From Deltaproteobacteria bacterium (GTDB taxonomy: Bacteria; Desulfobacterota; Desulfuromonadia; Desulfuromonadales; JAAYDE01): DNA of 40,959 bases. A program made the position numbers and the translations under genes. A model generated the notes under the pieces. It saw only the letters and a list, made by a program, of their open reading frames with translations. It was not told the DNA's origin and searched no databases. Shown piece after piece: positions 24,760 to 33,819 of this stretch (position 1 is its first letter; every line of letters begins with the position of its first letter). The DNA lies in assembly GCA_016934985.1 (NCBI GenBank), contig JAFGRU010000094.1, positions 1 to 40,959 on the forward strand, given 5' to 3'.

Positions 24760-25800
24760 TCAGTCGGACGAAGTTTGGCCCTTTTCAGGCTTTGGCAGTT
24801 GCGGCTCGGGGCCTAGGAGTATTGCCAGCCAGCGGGTGTCTTCACGGCTTTCCAACGCGATTTTCATGGTCATGGTGAGGGGGACGGACAGGAGCATGCC
24901 GATGGGGCCGAACACCCAGCCCCAGAAAACCAGAGAAAGAAAGACGATGAGAGTGGAGAGGCCCAGGCCCCGCCCCATGTAGCGGGGTTCGATGACGTTG
25001 CCGACCAGGATATTGATAACCGTGAAGCCTATCACCACGGCCAGCATCTTGCCCGGACCAAACTGGATGAAACCGAGCAACACGGGAGGGATGGCAGCAA
25101 TGATGGAGCCGATATTGGGAACGAAGTTGAGGAGAAAAGCGAGAATTCCCCACAGGATAGGATAGTCGACACCGAGGATTTCAAGAAGCAGGGTGACGGC
25201 CAGGCCGGTACCGAAGCTGGCGGCGGTTTTGATGGCCATGTAGCGGTTGAGGCTGGAGGTGAAGTCATGGAGTTTGGAATCGTCAACATGGTCGAAGGCC
25301 ATTTTCAGTTTGGCCGGTATGGTTGCCGCTTCGAGGAGAATAAAGACCATCGTCAGGATAATGAAGAAGGTGTTGGTCAAAACACTCCCAAGGCTTGCCA
25401 GGACATTGGCGGTCAGGCGCATGGCGGCGCCGGGATCGACATAGGAGAGCAGGGATTTGGCGGAGAATTCAATCCCCATGCGGTTGAGCAGCGTCACAAA
25501 GTTGGTTGCTTCTTCTGTTAGCCTTCTTTGGTAAAAGGGGAGATTGGATGAAAAATCATTGATGGAGGTGCCAATGAGGGTGACCAGAGCCACTTCCATG
25601 CCGAGGATTATCAGGGTCACGGCCAGTACCGCACAAATGGTCGGCAGTCCCTTGCGTTGCAGCCAGAAAACCGAGGGGGCACAGATGACAGCGATAAAAA
25701 CTGCAAGCAGGAATGGAATGAGCAGCGATTCGGCGGCCCGCATACCGGCGACCACGACGACAAAAGCGGCTGGGGTTATCAGGTAATTTATCTTTTGCAT
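24760..25800 (-). CDS. AI-2E transporter family (PerM/YdiK-like) membrane protein
   Basis: A 346-residue inner-membrane protein with about eight hydrophobic segments. The AI-2E family pattern is clear: two N-terminal helices (MQKINYLITPAAFVVVVAGM, then LIPFLLAVFIAVICAPSV), a long soluble stretch, then LNFVPNIGSIIAAIPPVLLG, GNVIEPRYMGRGLGLSTLIV and FWGWVFGPIGMLLSVPLT. Despite the family name, members have been linked to sodium/proton exchange and various exports, so the substrate is not known. It is a single gene on the minus strand, divergent from the sensor kinase. Confidence 0.93.
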   Translation of the reverse strand: MQKINYLITPAAFVVVVAGMRAAESLLIPFLLAVFIAVICAPSVFWLQRKGLPTICAVLAVTLIILGMEVALVTLIGTSINDFSSNLPFYQRRLTEEATNFVTLLNRMGIEFSAKSLLSYVDPGAAMRLTANVLASLGSVLTNTFFIILTMVFILLEAATIPAKLKMAFDHVDDSKLHDFTSSLNRYMAIKTAASFGTGLAVTLLLEILGVDYPILWGILAFLLNFVPNIGSIIAAIPPVLLGFIQFGPGKMLAVVIGFTVINILVGNVIEPRYMGRGLGLSTLIVFLSLVFWGWVFGPIGMLLSVPLTMTMKIALESREDTRWLAILLGPEPQLPKPEKGQTSSD

Positions 25801-26034
25801 GGGATCTCCGCTCTTTTCAGACGATTTTTTCAGTGTGTGGCTGAAGAGTGAACTTAACCTTGGCGCGAAGGGTATTCCTGAAACATTCTACAGTAAAGTT
25901 TCAAAATTAAAAATCGATAATACCCAATTATTGGGCCATTATATCCCCTCTGGCCGATAAAAACGTGTTTTTTCTTGTCGCATGTCGGGATCAGGTAGTA
26001 TTCTGTTTTTAAATTTTTCCACGGCGGGGAGGCC

Positions 26035-27228
26035 ATGGTGGAGAAAATTCTTGTAGTTGATGACGAAAAAATGATCCTCGACCTGGCATCGCTGGTGCTT
26101 GAATCGCGGGGCTACCAGGCCATCCGGGCTCGGGATGGTGAGAGCGCTCTCAATTTGGTGGAAAAAGAGAGTCCGCAGCTGGTTCTCCTCGACTACATGC
26201 TGCCCGGCATGGACGGCATGAGGGTTCTGCGTACCATCCGGGAGAAATACCCGAAAACCTACGTAGTAATGCTGACCGGCAAGGGGAGTGAAGAAATTGC
26301 CGTTGAGCTCATGAAGGCCGGAGCTTCGGATTATATCCTCAAGCCTTTTAAAAGCCGTGATCTTCTGGAGCGGATCGGCAACGTTCTGAAAATTCGTCGA
26401 ATCGAGTTGAACAACCAGGAACTGCGGCGGGAAAAGGAACGTCTTCTCAAAGAAATTGAAAAGTGGAATCTCGAACTTGAAAAGCGGATCGAGGAGAAAA
26501 CCCGTGACCTGGAAAAGGCCCAAAGGGAAATTTTCCAGGCCGAGAAAATGGCGGCTCTCGGACATCTTATCGCGGGTATGGCCCATGAGATTCGTAACCC
26601 CCTGAATTCTGTCACCCTCTTTGTCCAGGTGTTGAAGCCGAGCCTGGAGGACAAACCTGAAGAATCCGAGATACTTGACCGCATACTCCAGGAAATCGAT
26701 CGCATCGACAGCATCCTGATCAGACTTCTGGCGACCAGTAAACGTTCCCAGTTCTCACCCGAGAAAGTGCTGGTGACCGAGGTTATTAATCTCGTGCTGA
26801 AATCCCTGGATGACAACCTGAGAACCCACAGGGTTGAGGTTAAAAAGGATTTTCAAACCATTCCCCCTGCCATTCTTGCGGATCCGACCGAAATCGAACA
26901 GATATTTTCCAATCTGTTTGTCAATTCCATTTTCGAGATGCAGAAGGGTGGCAAGCTTGAAATCAGGGTGACCCATGATGCGAATATGATCGATATCCTG
27001 GTTGCGGACACCGGCAAGGGGATTCCGCCGGAAAATTTCACGAAGATTTTTGACCCCTTTTTCACCACCAAGGAAAAAGGCACCGGCTTCGGGTTGTCGG
27101 TGGTGCTGCGCATCGTCAAGTCTTATGGCGGGCACATCTCGGTAGAAAGCCGCGACGAGCCCGGAGCGGTTTTCCATATAGAGATCCCTCTGAAAAAGGA
27201 GGGGGAAGAGAGCCTTTTCGGCAGTTGA
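26035..27228 (+). CDS. Response regulator-histidine kinase hybrid (receiver first)
   Basis: A 397-residue soluble signalling protein. The N-terminal receiver (1-120) has the acidic pair DD9-10, phospho-acceptor Asp53 (LLDYMLPG), Thr81 and Lys103 (LKPF). A long coiled coil (about 125-172) leads to a HisKA domain with His184 in GMAHEIRNPLNS and a HATPase_c domain with DTGKGIPPENFTKIFDPFFT and TGFGLSVV. It has no membrane segment, so it must receive its signal through receiver phosphorylation or a partner. ATG at 26035 is 2 nt from GGGGAGG; the GTG at 26038, 5 nt away, is an equally good start. The second component is not adjacent. Confidence 0.94.
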   Translation: MVEKILVVDDEKMILDLASLVLESRGYQAIRARDGESALNLVEKESPQLVLLDYMLPGMDGMRVLRTIREKYPKTYVVMLTGKGSEEIAVELMKAGASDYILKPFKSRDLLERIGNVLKIRRIELNNQELRREKERLLKEIEKWNLELEKRIEEKTRDLEKAQREIFQAEKMAALGHLIAGMAHEIRNPLNSVTLFVQVLKPSLEDKPEESEILDRILQEIDRIDSILIRLLATSKRSQFSPEKVLVTEVINLVLKSLDDNLRTHRVEVKKDFQTIPPAILADPTEIEQIFSNLFVNSIFEMQKGGKLEIRVTHDANMIDILVADTGKGIPPENFTKIFDPFFTTKEKGTGFGLSVVLRIVKSYGGHISVESRDEPGAVFHIEIPLKKEGEESLFGS

Positions 27229-27358
27229 AGGCGGTTCATGGGATGGATAATTTTTTTTAACGTTCAGCTTGCTGGCGGGTGTCCTCGTTTCGCTCTGTTC
27301 ATACGCGGCACGAGGGTTTTTGCGCTGAATGATAACTTGTTTTTGAATTCGGTGGTTT

Positions 27359-28954
27359 ATGACCCTGCGGCTGAGCCAGGTTGCTCTTGATCTTGATGAG
27401 GATGAAAGCCGCCTTAGACACAAAGTGGCGGAGCATCTCGGCATAGCGGCCAAAGAGATCAGCGATTTGCGCATTGTGCGGCGCGGTATTGACGCCCGTC
27501 GCAAGCCGCGCCTTTTTCGGATTTTCAGCGTTGATTTCGAGGTCGCCGACCAGGTAGCGCTGCTGCACAGGCACCGGGACAATAAAAACCTGCGGGAAGC
27601 GCCAGGCTTCAGTGCTCCGGAAATCGTTCCCATAACCGGTGGGCACCGGGTGCTGGTGGTCGGCATGGGGCCGGCGGGACTTTTCGCAGCCTTGCGGCTG
27701 GCTCAGTCCGGGGCCGATGTGGCGTTGGTCGAGCGCGGCCGTGAACTGGAAAGGCGCTGTGCCGATGTCCAGAATTTGTGGCAAGAAGGTGTCTTGGATG
27801 CGGAGAGCAATCCCCAGTTTGGGGAAGGAGGCGCCGGAACTTTTTCCGATGGCAAGCTGACAACCCGCATCAATGACCCCTGGATTCCCGAGGTCCTGCG
27901 CATTTTGGTGGAATGCGGCGCTCCGGAGGATATCCTGGTGGAAGCCAAACCCCATGTGGGGACCGACCGTCTGCGCCGGGTCTTGCGCAATTTTCGGAAG
28001 CGCCTCATCTCCCTGGGTGTTGATATCCGTTTTGAAACCCGCTTGACCGGGTTATTGACCCGTTCGGGCCGGGTATGCGGTGCTATTCTGAACGACCGGA
28101 ATGAGAGCCCCTGCGCCTCGCTGGTCCTGGCCCCCGGGCACAGCGCCAGAGATACCTACCGCATGCTTCATAAACAGGGGGTCGAAATGGAAACCAAGCC
28201 CTTTGCCATGGGACTGCGGGTGGAACACCCGGCTGCCGTGATCAATGCCATCCAGTGGGGGCATGCCCGGCATCCCCGCCTGCCGGCCGCCGATTACCGG
28301 TTGAGTCACAATAATGCGGTGTCCGGGCGAGGCGCCTATTCTTTCTGCATGTGCCCCGGTGGGGAGGTGATAGTGGCTTCCTCGGAGCCGGGTGCCCTGG
28401 TGGTCAACGGCATGAGCTGTTTTGAGCGGGAAGGCGAATTTTCCAACAGTGCCCTGGTGGTTTCCGTCCGGCGCGATGATTTTGACGGCGATGACCCCCT
28501 CGCCGGGGTCCGTTTTCAGCGCCGTTGGGAGGAAAAGGCGTTTCGGTCCGGTGGTGGAAACTATTTCGCCCCGGCTCAAAACCTGTTAAGGTTTCTGGGC
28601 ATGGGAAGCGGGCCTTTCAAATCCACAGCCCGCCCTGGTGTCAGGGAAGTGGAACTGGGCGATGTCCTTCCGTCTTTCGTGGCTGATGAGTTGCGGGAGG
28701 CGCTTCCCTGGTTCGGCCGCAAAATGCCAGGCTTTGTCAGCGCCGAGGCAACCCTGACCGGCATTGAGAGCCGCACCTCCGCGCCCTTAAGAATCCTGCG
28801 CGGGGCCGACGGCCAATCCGTTTCCCATGCGGGGTTGTATCCTATCGGCGAGGGGGCCGGATACGCGGGAGGTATCGTTAGTTCGGCTGTTGACGGCCTT
28901 AAGGCTGCAGATTTAATCGCAAAGCAACATTGCCAAAACAGAAACAGGAAATAA
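27359..28954 (+). CDS. NAD(P)/FAD-dependent oxidoreductase (COG2509-like)
   Basis: A 531-residue flavoprotein. A basic N-terminal domain of about 95 residues precedes the dinucleotide-binding motif HRVLVVGMGPAGLFAALRLA and the acidic end LVERG. The family motifs PQFGEGGAGTFSDGKLTTR and APGHSARDTYRMLH follow, then a C-terminal FAD motif YPIGEGAGYAGGIVSSAVDG. This matches the uncharacterised FAD-dependent dehydrogenases of COG2509, whose substrate is unknown. It is the first gene of a close plus-strand run; its TAA is 2 bp before the next start. The ribosome binding site (GGTGG) is weak. Confidence 0.9.
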   Translation: MTLRLSQVALDLDEDESRLRHKVAEHLGIAAKEISDLRIVRRGIDARRKPRLFRIFSVDFEVADQVALLHRHRDNKNLREAPGFSAPEIVPITGGHRVLVVGMGPAGLFAALRLAQSGADVALVERGRELERRCADVQNLWQEGVLDAESNPQFGEGGAGTFSDGKLTTRINDPWIPEVLRILVECGAPEDILVEAKPHVGTDRLRRVLRNFRKRLISLGVDIRFETRLTGLLTRSGRVCGAILNDRNESPCASLVLAPGHSARDTYRMLHKQGVEMETKPFAMGLRVEHPAAVINAIQWGHARHPRLPAADYRLSHNNAVSGRGAYSFCMCPGGEVIVASSEPGALVVNGMSCFEREGEFSNSALVVSVRRDDFDGDDPLAGVRFQRRWEEKAFRSGGGNYFAPAQNLLRFLGMGSGPFKSTARPGVREVELGDVLPSFVADELREALPWFGRKMPGFVSAEATLTGIESRTSAPLRILRGADGQSVSHAGLYPIGEGAGYAGGIVSSAVDGLKAADLIAKQHCQNRNRK

Positions 28955-28956
28955 AC

Positions 28957-30102
28957 GTGAAAAATACCTTTGTGTCGGATATTCGTGAACGGGAACCCAT
29001 CGAAGACGTTTTTTTGGTGCGCGAAAAAATCATGGCCCTGGCCAAGAACGGCAAACCCTACATGACCGTTAAGCTCATGGACCGCACCGGCGAAGTCGAA
29101 GGACGCATCTGGGACCGGGTCGAAGAGTTCGGCAGCCGTTTTCAGCGTGACGATTTTCTCCGCATACGCGGCAAGGCCTCCCTTTATCTCGGCAAGATGC
29201 AGGTTGTGGTTCAGGATCTTGCGCGGGTGCCGGAATCCGAGGTTGACCTTGGCGAGTTTCTTCCCGTTTCGTCACGTCCCCGGGAAGAGATGGTGGCGGC
29301 TTTTCGGGAACAGGTCGCCGGAGTCCGGGACCCCGATTACCGCAACTTATTGGATGCTTTCGCCGGGGACGAATCCTTTTTACGCAAGTTCAGTACGGCG
29401 CCGGCCGCCAAGAGCATGCACCATGCCTACCTCGGTGGCCTGCTCGAGCATTCCCTGGCCGTAGCCGAACTGGCCTGCGAGATTGGCGGCCGCTACAAGG
29501 GCGTCGATACAGAGCTGCTGGTGACCGGCGCACTTCTCCACGATATCGGCAAAACCGAGGAACTGGCCTATCTAAGAAGCTTTGAGTACACCGATGATGG
29601 CAAGCTCCTGGGCCATATCATGATCGGGGTGGAGATGCTTGACGCCAAGATTCGCGGCATTGAATCCTTTCCCAGGGAGAAGGCCTCATTGCTCAAACAC
29701 CTGATCCTCTCTCATCACGGCCAGTATGAATTCGGGTCGCCCAAGCGTCCGAAAACCCTCGAAGGGGTGATCCTGAACATGCTCGATGATCTTGACGCCA
29801 AGATTAATGGCGTCAGTGAACATCTGAAGAACGATATGAATGGCGACAGCAGTTGGACCGGCTACCACCGTTTGATGGAGCGCTATTTTTACAAGGGGAA
29901 CAACGGCGACGACGGGCGGACCTCCGTTGCGGCCGATACGAAAAAAGCCGATCCTCCGCCACAGCCAATTACAGAACCCAAAACGGAGAGGAAACCCCGT
30001 CCGGCCGGCGGCGGACAGAAACCTCTGAGGGTTTCCCTTGGCGAGCAGCTCAAAGAAAAAAATCTCGAGCTGTTTTTGAACAGAGACGAAGAAAAGGATT
30101 GA
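28957..30102 (+). CDS. YhaM-like OB-fold/HD-domain 3'-5' exoribonuclease
   Basis: A 381-residue protein with an OB-fold nucleic acid domain (about 12-95; MTVKLMDRTGEVEGRIWD) and an HD hydrolase domain (about 150-310; His165 in LLEHSLAV, His195-Asp196 in ALLHDIGK, HLILSHHGQYEFGSPKRP, LDDLDAKI). This order is that of YhaM, a metal-dependent 3'-5' exonuclease. A disordered Pro/Lys-rich tail (about 325-365) is an addition. A TTG at 28930 would extend it into the previous gene, but the GTG at 28957 sits 2 bp after that stop and has an AGGAA nearby. The HD domain could instead hydrolyse a nucleotide; YhaM is the better fit. Confidence 0.88.
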   Translation: MKNTFVSDIREREPIEDVFLVREKIMALAKNGKPYMTVKLMDRTGEVEGRIWDRVEEFGSRFQRDDFLRIRGKASLYLGKMQVVVQDLARVPESEVDLGEFLPVSSRPREEMVAAFREQVAGVRDPDYRNLLDAFAGDESFLRKFSTAPAAKSMHHAYLGGLLEHSLAVAELACEIGGRYKGVDTELLVTGALLHDIGKTEELAYLRSFEYTDDGKLLGHIMIGVEMLDAKIRGIESFPREKASLLKHLILSHHGQYEFGSPKRPKTLEGVILNMLDDLDAKINGVSEHLKNDMNGDSSWTGYHRLMERYFYKGNNGDDGRTSVAADTKKADPPPQPITEPKTERKPRPAGGGQKPLRVSLGEQLKEKNLELFLNRDEEKD

Positions 30103-30106
30103 AGCG

Positions 30107-30748
30107 ATGCGGATACACACACTGGTGGTCGGCGCCCTGCAGGTGAACTGCTATATTGTCGCTTGCGAAGAAACTCGGCAGGCCATTGTTATAGACCCGG
30201 GGGATGAGGGCGAGCGCATTTGGGAAGTGGTCAGCGCTGAGGGTTATGAACTTAAACAGATCGTCAATACCCACGGCCATTTTGATCATCTCGGAGGCAA
30301 CAAATTTCTGGTGGAAAAGAGCGGCGCTCAACTCCTTATCCACGAGCTGGACCTGAATCTTCTGAAAACCATCACCGGCCATGCCGCCAAGTTCGGCCTT
30401 GAGGTCGAGCCTTCGCCCGTGCCGGACCGTTTTCTCAGCGACGGCGACATTCTCAAGATCGGCCGCCTGGAGGCGCGGGTACTTCATACGCCGGGACATT
30501 CGCCCGGCGGCATCTGTCTGCTCATGGGGGAACACCTTTTTTCCGGGGATACGCTTTTTGCCCGTTCCGTCGGCCGCACCGACCTGCCCGGCGGGGACTT
30601 CGCCACTCTCCTCGAGGGTATCCGCAGGCAGCTTCTGCCCCTGCCGGATGCAACCGTGGTCCATCCCGGGCACGGACCCGACACCACTATCGGCGAGGAA
30701 AAAGCCTTGAATTCGTTCATCAATTCCGGTGAAAGCGAGTTTTTGTAG
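30107..30748 (+). CDS. MBL-fold hydrolase (glyoxalase II-like)
   Basis: A 213-residue cytosolic metallo-beta-lactamase fold protein. The zinc motif HGHFDH occurs at 56-61 (THGHFDHLGG), with later ligands in HTPGHSPGGICLL, SGDTLF and VHPGHGP. It is compact and lacks the C-terminal helical domain of true glyoxalase II, as in the YcbL/GloB2-like group, which can cleave S-lactoylglutathione or related thioesters. AGGA lies 8 nt before the ATG, 4 bp after the previous stop, so it is co-transcribed with the YhaM-like gene and coaBC. Confidence 0.92.
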   Translation: MRIHTLVVGALQVNCYIVACEETRQAIVIDPGDEGERIWEVVSAEGYELKQIVNTHGHFDHLGGNKFLVEKSGAQLLIHELDLNLLKTITGHAAKFGLEVEPSPVPDRFLSDGDILKIGRLEARVLHTPGHSPGGICLLMGEHLFSGDTLFARSVGRTDLPGGDFATLLEGIRRQLLPLPDATVVHPGHGPDTTIGEEKALNSFINSGESEFL

Positions 30749-30757
30749 GAGCCGCCC

Positions 30758-31978
30758 ATGCTTGAGGGAAAGCAGATAGTCCTAGGTGTTACCGGCGGCA
30801 TTGCTGTTTACAAGGCTGTGGAGTTGTTGCGTCTGTGCGTCAAGGCAGGGGCAGAGGTCCATGTCGTCATGACCGAGCATGCCCGTGAGTTCGTAACACC
30901 TCTGACCTTTCAGACCCTGTCCGGAAATCCGGTGCAGACCGACCTTTTCAACCTCTATCAGGAGAAGGAGATAGGCCACATTTCCCTGGCGGAGCGGGCG
31001 GATCTTTTCATTGTCGCCCCGGCAACGGCCAACATCATCGGCAAAGTCGCCTGCGGCATTGCGGATGATCTTCTTTCCACCACCCTCATGGCGACGCGGG
31101 CGCCGAGTCTGTTCGTGCCTGCCATGAATGTCAACATGTGGGAAAATTCCGTGTTCCAGACAAACCTGAAGAAGCTCGAAGAAAGGGGCTGCCTGGTCAT
31201 GGAGCCGGAAACGGGGGCGCTGGCTTGTGGCTACGTGGGGAAAGGGAAATTTCCGGACCCGGAAAAGATTTTTGCCAATGTCCTGAAAGTTTTCCAGGCC
31301 CGTGATCTGGAAGGGGAGAGAATTATCGTCACGGCTGGCCCGACGGTCGAGAAGATCGATCCGGTGCGTTATTTGAGCAATTTTTCATCGGGTAAAATGG
31401 GCTATGCCATCGCAGCTGCGGCCTTGGAGCGCGGGGCCGAGGTGGTTCTTGTCTCCGGTCCGACAGCGCTGAAAAGGCCCCAGGGCGCAAAATTTCGCCC
31501 GGTCACCAGTGCCAAAGAGATGTTTGAGGTGGTTTTGGAACAGTTGCCCGAGGCAACCGTTGTCATCAAAGCGGCGGCAGTTGCTGATTTTCGCCCCGTG
31601 ATTTTTCATGACCGGAAACTCAAGAAGGGGGACGAGGAAAAGTGGGTGGTGGAACTGGAACGGACGCCTGATATTCTTGCGGCTTTGGGAAAGGCCAAGG
31701 ATCACAGGATCCTGGTAGGATTCGCAGCCGAAACGGAAAACCTCGTTGAGAACGCCCGCCGCAAATTAGCAAACAAAAACCTCGATATGGTGGTGGCCAA
31801 CGATGTTACCCAACCGGGGGCGGGCTTTGGTGGGGATACTAATCTGGTCACTTTCCTCTTTCCTGATCGGGCGCCGGTCGCGCTCCCGTGTTTGAGCAAA
31901 GAGGTTGTGGCCCATCGGCTTCTCGATCAAATTGTTGATATCCGTCGAAGCCGTGAAAAAGGTGCGAGCGGTTGCTGA
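30758..31978 (+). CDS. coaBC: Bifunctional phosphopantothenoylcysteine synthetase/decarboxylase CoaBC
   Basis: A 406-residue coenzyme A biosynthesis enzyme. The flavin-dependent decarboxylase CoaC (1-180) has His74 (EIGHISL), Asn124 (PAMNVNM) and the active Cys157 (GALACGYVGKGK). The CoaB synthetase (about 186-400) begins IIVTAGPTVEKIDPVRYLSN and contains SSGKMGYAIA and the KAAAVADFRP loop. It joins 4'-phosphopantothenate to cysteine and decarboxylates the product. It starts 10 bp after the MBL gene stop and ends the plus-strand cluster; a convergent gene follows 51 bp on. Confidence 0.97.
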   Translation: MLEGKQIVLGVTGGIAVYKAVELLRLCVKAGAEVHVVMTEHAREFVTPLTFQTLSGNPVQTDLFNLYQEKEIGHISLAERADLFIVAPATANIIGKVACGIADDLLSTTLMATRAPSLFVPAMNVNMWENSVFQTNLKKLEERGCLVMEPETGALACGYVGKGKFPDPEKIFANVLKVFQARDLEGERIIVTAGPTVEKIDPVRYLSNFSSGKMGYAIAAAALERGAEVVLVSGPTALKRPQGAKFRPVTSAKEMFEVVLEQLPEATVVIKAAAVADFRPVIFHDRKLKKGDEEKWVVELERTPDILAALGKAKDHRILVGFAAETENLVENARRKLANKNLDMVVANDVTQPGAGFGGDTNLVTFLFPDRAPVALPCLSKEVVAHRLLDQIVDIRRSREKGASGC

Positions 31979-32029
31979 TCCGTTATTTAGCGCGGATTAG
32001 CCATGATGCTTTTCATGGATAATCCGGGT

Positions 32030-32941
32030 TTAGGGTTCAGAAGAAAGGAGCTCAAGAAGCTTTTCGGGCTGCGTGACCCCCTCGCGCAGTCGCTCTTTCA
32101 GTTCTTTAAGAATAGCGAGGGCGTCCCCGGGCGGAAGCTTGCCGTCAAGCCACAGGGTGTTGAGATTGCGGCGGATCATTTTTGCCGCCGCCAAAGCCCG
32201 CTCTCCCGAAGGGTCGGCTTTCCAGTAAGGACTTTTCTCCTGTTGAAGGAGGACGTCAACGGCGGCCTCTCTGGCCAGGCTCAGATACTCTTCCACATCT
32301 TTTTTGTCCAGAGCCCATTTCGACGACCGGGAGTAACTGCGCAGCATCTTTTGGGATTGCTTCAAGCGGCTAAGGAGCAGAAGCGAATTGAATATCTGCT
32401 TGTTGGTCCGGAATGAAAAGAGGGTGTCGGCCAGAACGCTTCGCAGAAGGGCGTCGTTTTCGCGGAAATCCTGCCTGCCAAGGGCCTGGGCCAGTTCCCA
32501 GATGTCAGGTCTGACCTCCGCCTCAAGGCGCATCTCCCAGTAGGTGTGTTTGGTGATGGTGGTGCTGTAGGTACGAACGATTTTATAGGGGACAAAAAAG
32601 GAGTGGCCGATAGTATCCATGGCGAGGTGGGCCAGGTAGCCATAGGCACAGGCTTTCTGACGCTCGCTTCTGGCCGCATCGAGGACCTTCTTGCCGACCC
32701 GCCAGGAATGGCAGTGTTCGAGATAATGGGTAAACTTTTTGCCGATAATGATGTCGGCGCTGATGCAGCCGTAGAAAAAGTCATAGGGAAAACGTCCCAT
32801 GATCTCCTGCAGGTAGGGGGAAAAGAGGCTCAGGTCGGCGAGAATTTCTGAGCCGACCTGGAGATGGATCCCCATCCCCCAGGCCAGGGCATTGGTGGGG
32901 ATCAGAATGAGAATAAAGACAAAGGTCAGAATAGTAAGCAT
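32030..32941 (-). CDS. Secreted zinc-dependent phospholipase C family protein
   Basis: A 303-residue exported protein resembling the Zn_dep_PLPC family of alpha-toxin-like phospholipases C. The signal peptide (1-20) ends in TNALA, so the mature protein would begin Trp21-Gly-Met-Gly-Ile-His26, matching the N-terminal Trp and a following His that bind zinc in bacterial phospholipases C. Further candidate ligands are Asp in SADIIIG, the HYLEHCHSW cluster and AHLAMDTIGHSFF. The longest frame starts at a GTG (32971); AGGTGG 3 nt before the ATG at 32941 supports the shorter start. It converges on coaBC. Activity on phospholipids is inferred; no membrane-binding C2 domain is seen. Confidence 0.85.
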   Translation of the reverse strand: MLTILTFVFILILIPTNALAWGMGIHLQVGSEILADLSLFSPYLQEIMGRFPYDFFYGCISADIIIGKKFTHYLEHCHSWRVGKKVLDAARSERQKACAYGYLAHLAMDTIGHSFFVPYKIVRTYSTTITKHTYWEMRLEAEVRPDIWELAQALGRQDFRENDALLRSVLADTLFSFRTNKQIFNSLLLLSRLKQSQKMLRSYSRSSKWALDKKDVEEYLSLAREAAVDVLLQQEKSPYWKADPSGERALAAAKMIRRNLNTLWLDGKLPPGDALAILKELKERLREGVTQPEKLLELLSSEP

Positions 32942-33021
32942 AGTCCACCTGATGGAGAGAAAAAAGCACACCCAACTTCTGTTTACAGCATATCCAAGCC
33001 GGGTTGGGGTGTAAAGTTGTC

Positions 33022-33765
33022 ATGTCAAATCAGTTGCGTGAAGAATTTTTAAGTCTGGTAAGCGGCACCCGCTCTCTTCTGGAGGATATGCGGGATTTGG
33101 GCATTGAGGAGGTTCTTTTCCCTCCGCCCATGGAGCCGCCTGCGCCGCAGTCCGCTTATGAAACGGACGCTGTTCTGCCGGGGCCGGTGCAGGTGGCCGA
33201 GACTTTATCTGAGGGTTTAGAGGATATATGCCGGGAACTGGACGGCTGTCGGCGCTGTCCTCTTTGCGAAGGGCGCAACCGCTTGGTTTTCGGCGGGGGA
33301 AACCCTCAGGCCGAGTTAGTGTTCGTCGGCGAGGCGCCGGGCCGGGAAGAGGACAGACAGGGGATTCCTTTCGTAGGTGAGGCCGGTCAGCTTCTCGAGC
33401 GTATTCTTTTTGCCATGAACCTGCACCGCGATGATGTCTATATATGCAATGTCATCAAGTGTCGTCCCCCCGGGAACCGCGATCCGAAGCCCGAGGAGAT
33501 CGAAGCCTGCGAACCTTTTCTCAAACGCCAGCTTGCGGTGATCCGCCCCAAGGTTTTGGTGACCCTGGGGAAATTTGCCGCTCAGACCCTGCTTCGGGAG
33601 CGCATGCCTATCAGCCGTTTGCGCGGGCACTGGCGGGAGTATGAGGGCATTCCCCTCATGCCGACCTATCATCCTGCTTTTCTGCTGCGCAATCCTGCCT
33701 CGAAAAAGGAGGTCTGGATCGACATGAAGAAGGTCATGGAAAAACTTTTTTCTGCTGCCAAATGA
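33022..33765 (+). CDS. Type 4 (family 4/5) uracil-DNA glycosylase
   Basis: A 247-residue DNA repair enzyme that removes uracil from DNA. After an N-terminal extension of about 65 residues comes the iron-sulfur region with Cys76, Cys79 and Cys82, then the uracil-binding motif GEAPGREEDRQGIPFVG (103-119). Cys147 (KCRPPGNRDPKPEE) and Cys163 (EACEPFL) complete the 4Fe-4S set, and the C-terminal motif TYHPAFLLRN is present. Cys82 is extra relative to the usual four. The frame opens at a TTG (33004), but the ATG at 33022 is the better start; the ribosome binding site is poor in both cases. It is divergent from the phospholipase gene. Confidence 0.93.
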   Translation: MSNQLREEFLSLVSGTRSLLEDMRDLGIEEVLFPPPMEPPAPQSAYETDAVLPGPVQVAETLSEGLEDICRELDGCRRCPLCEGRNRLVFGGGNPQAELVFVGEAPGREEDRQGIPFVGEAGQLLERILFAMNLHRDDVYICNVIKCRPPGNRDPKPEEIEACEPFLKRQLAVIRPKVLVTLGKFAAQTLLRERMPISRLRGHWREYEGIPLMPTYHPAFLLRNPASKKEVWIDMKKVMEKLFSAAK

Positions 33766-33819
33766 GTTTCAGTGCCGGTTTTACAATTGATTTCTTTACA
33801 GATATGACAGGTGCCTGAC

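Noticed and set aside
26755..27955. Long minus-strand open frames
   Set aside because: They are shadows of the receiver-kinase and FAD oxidoreductase genes on the plus strand.
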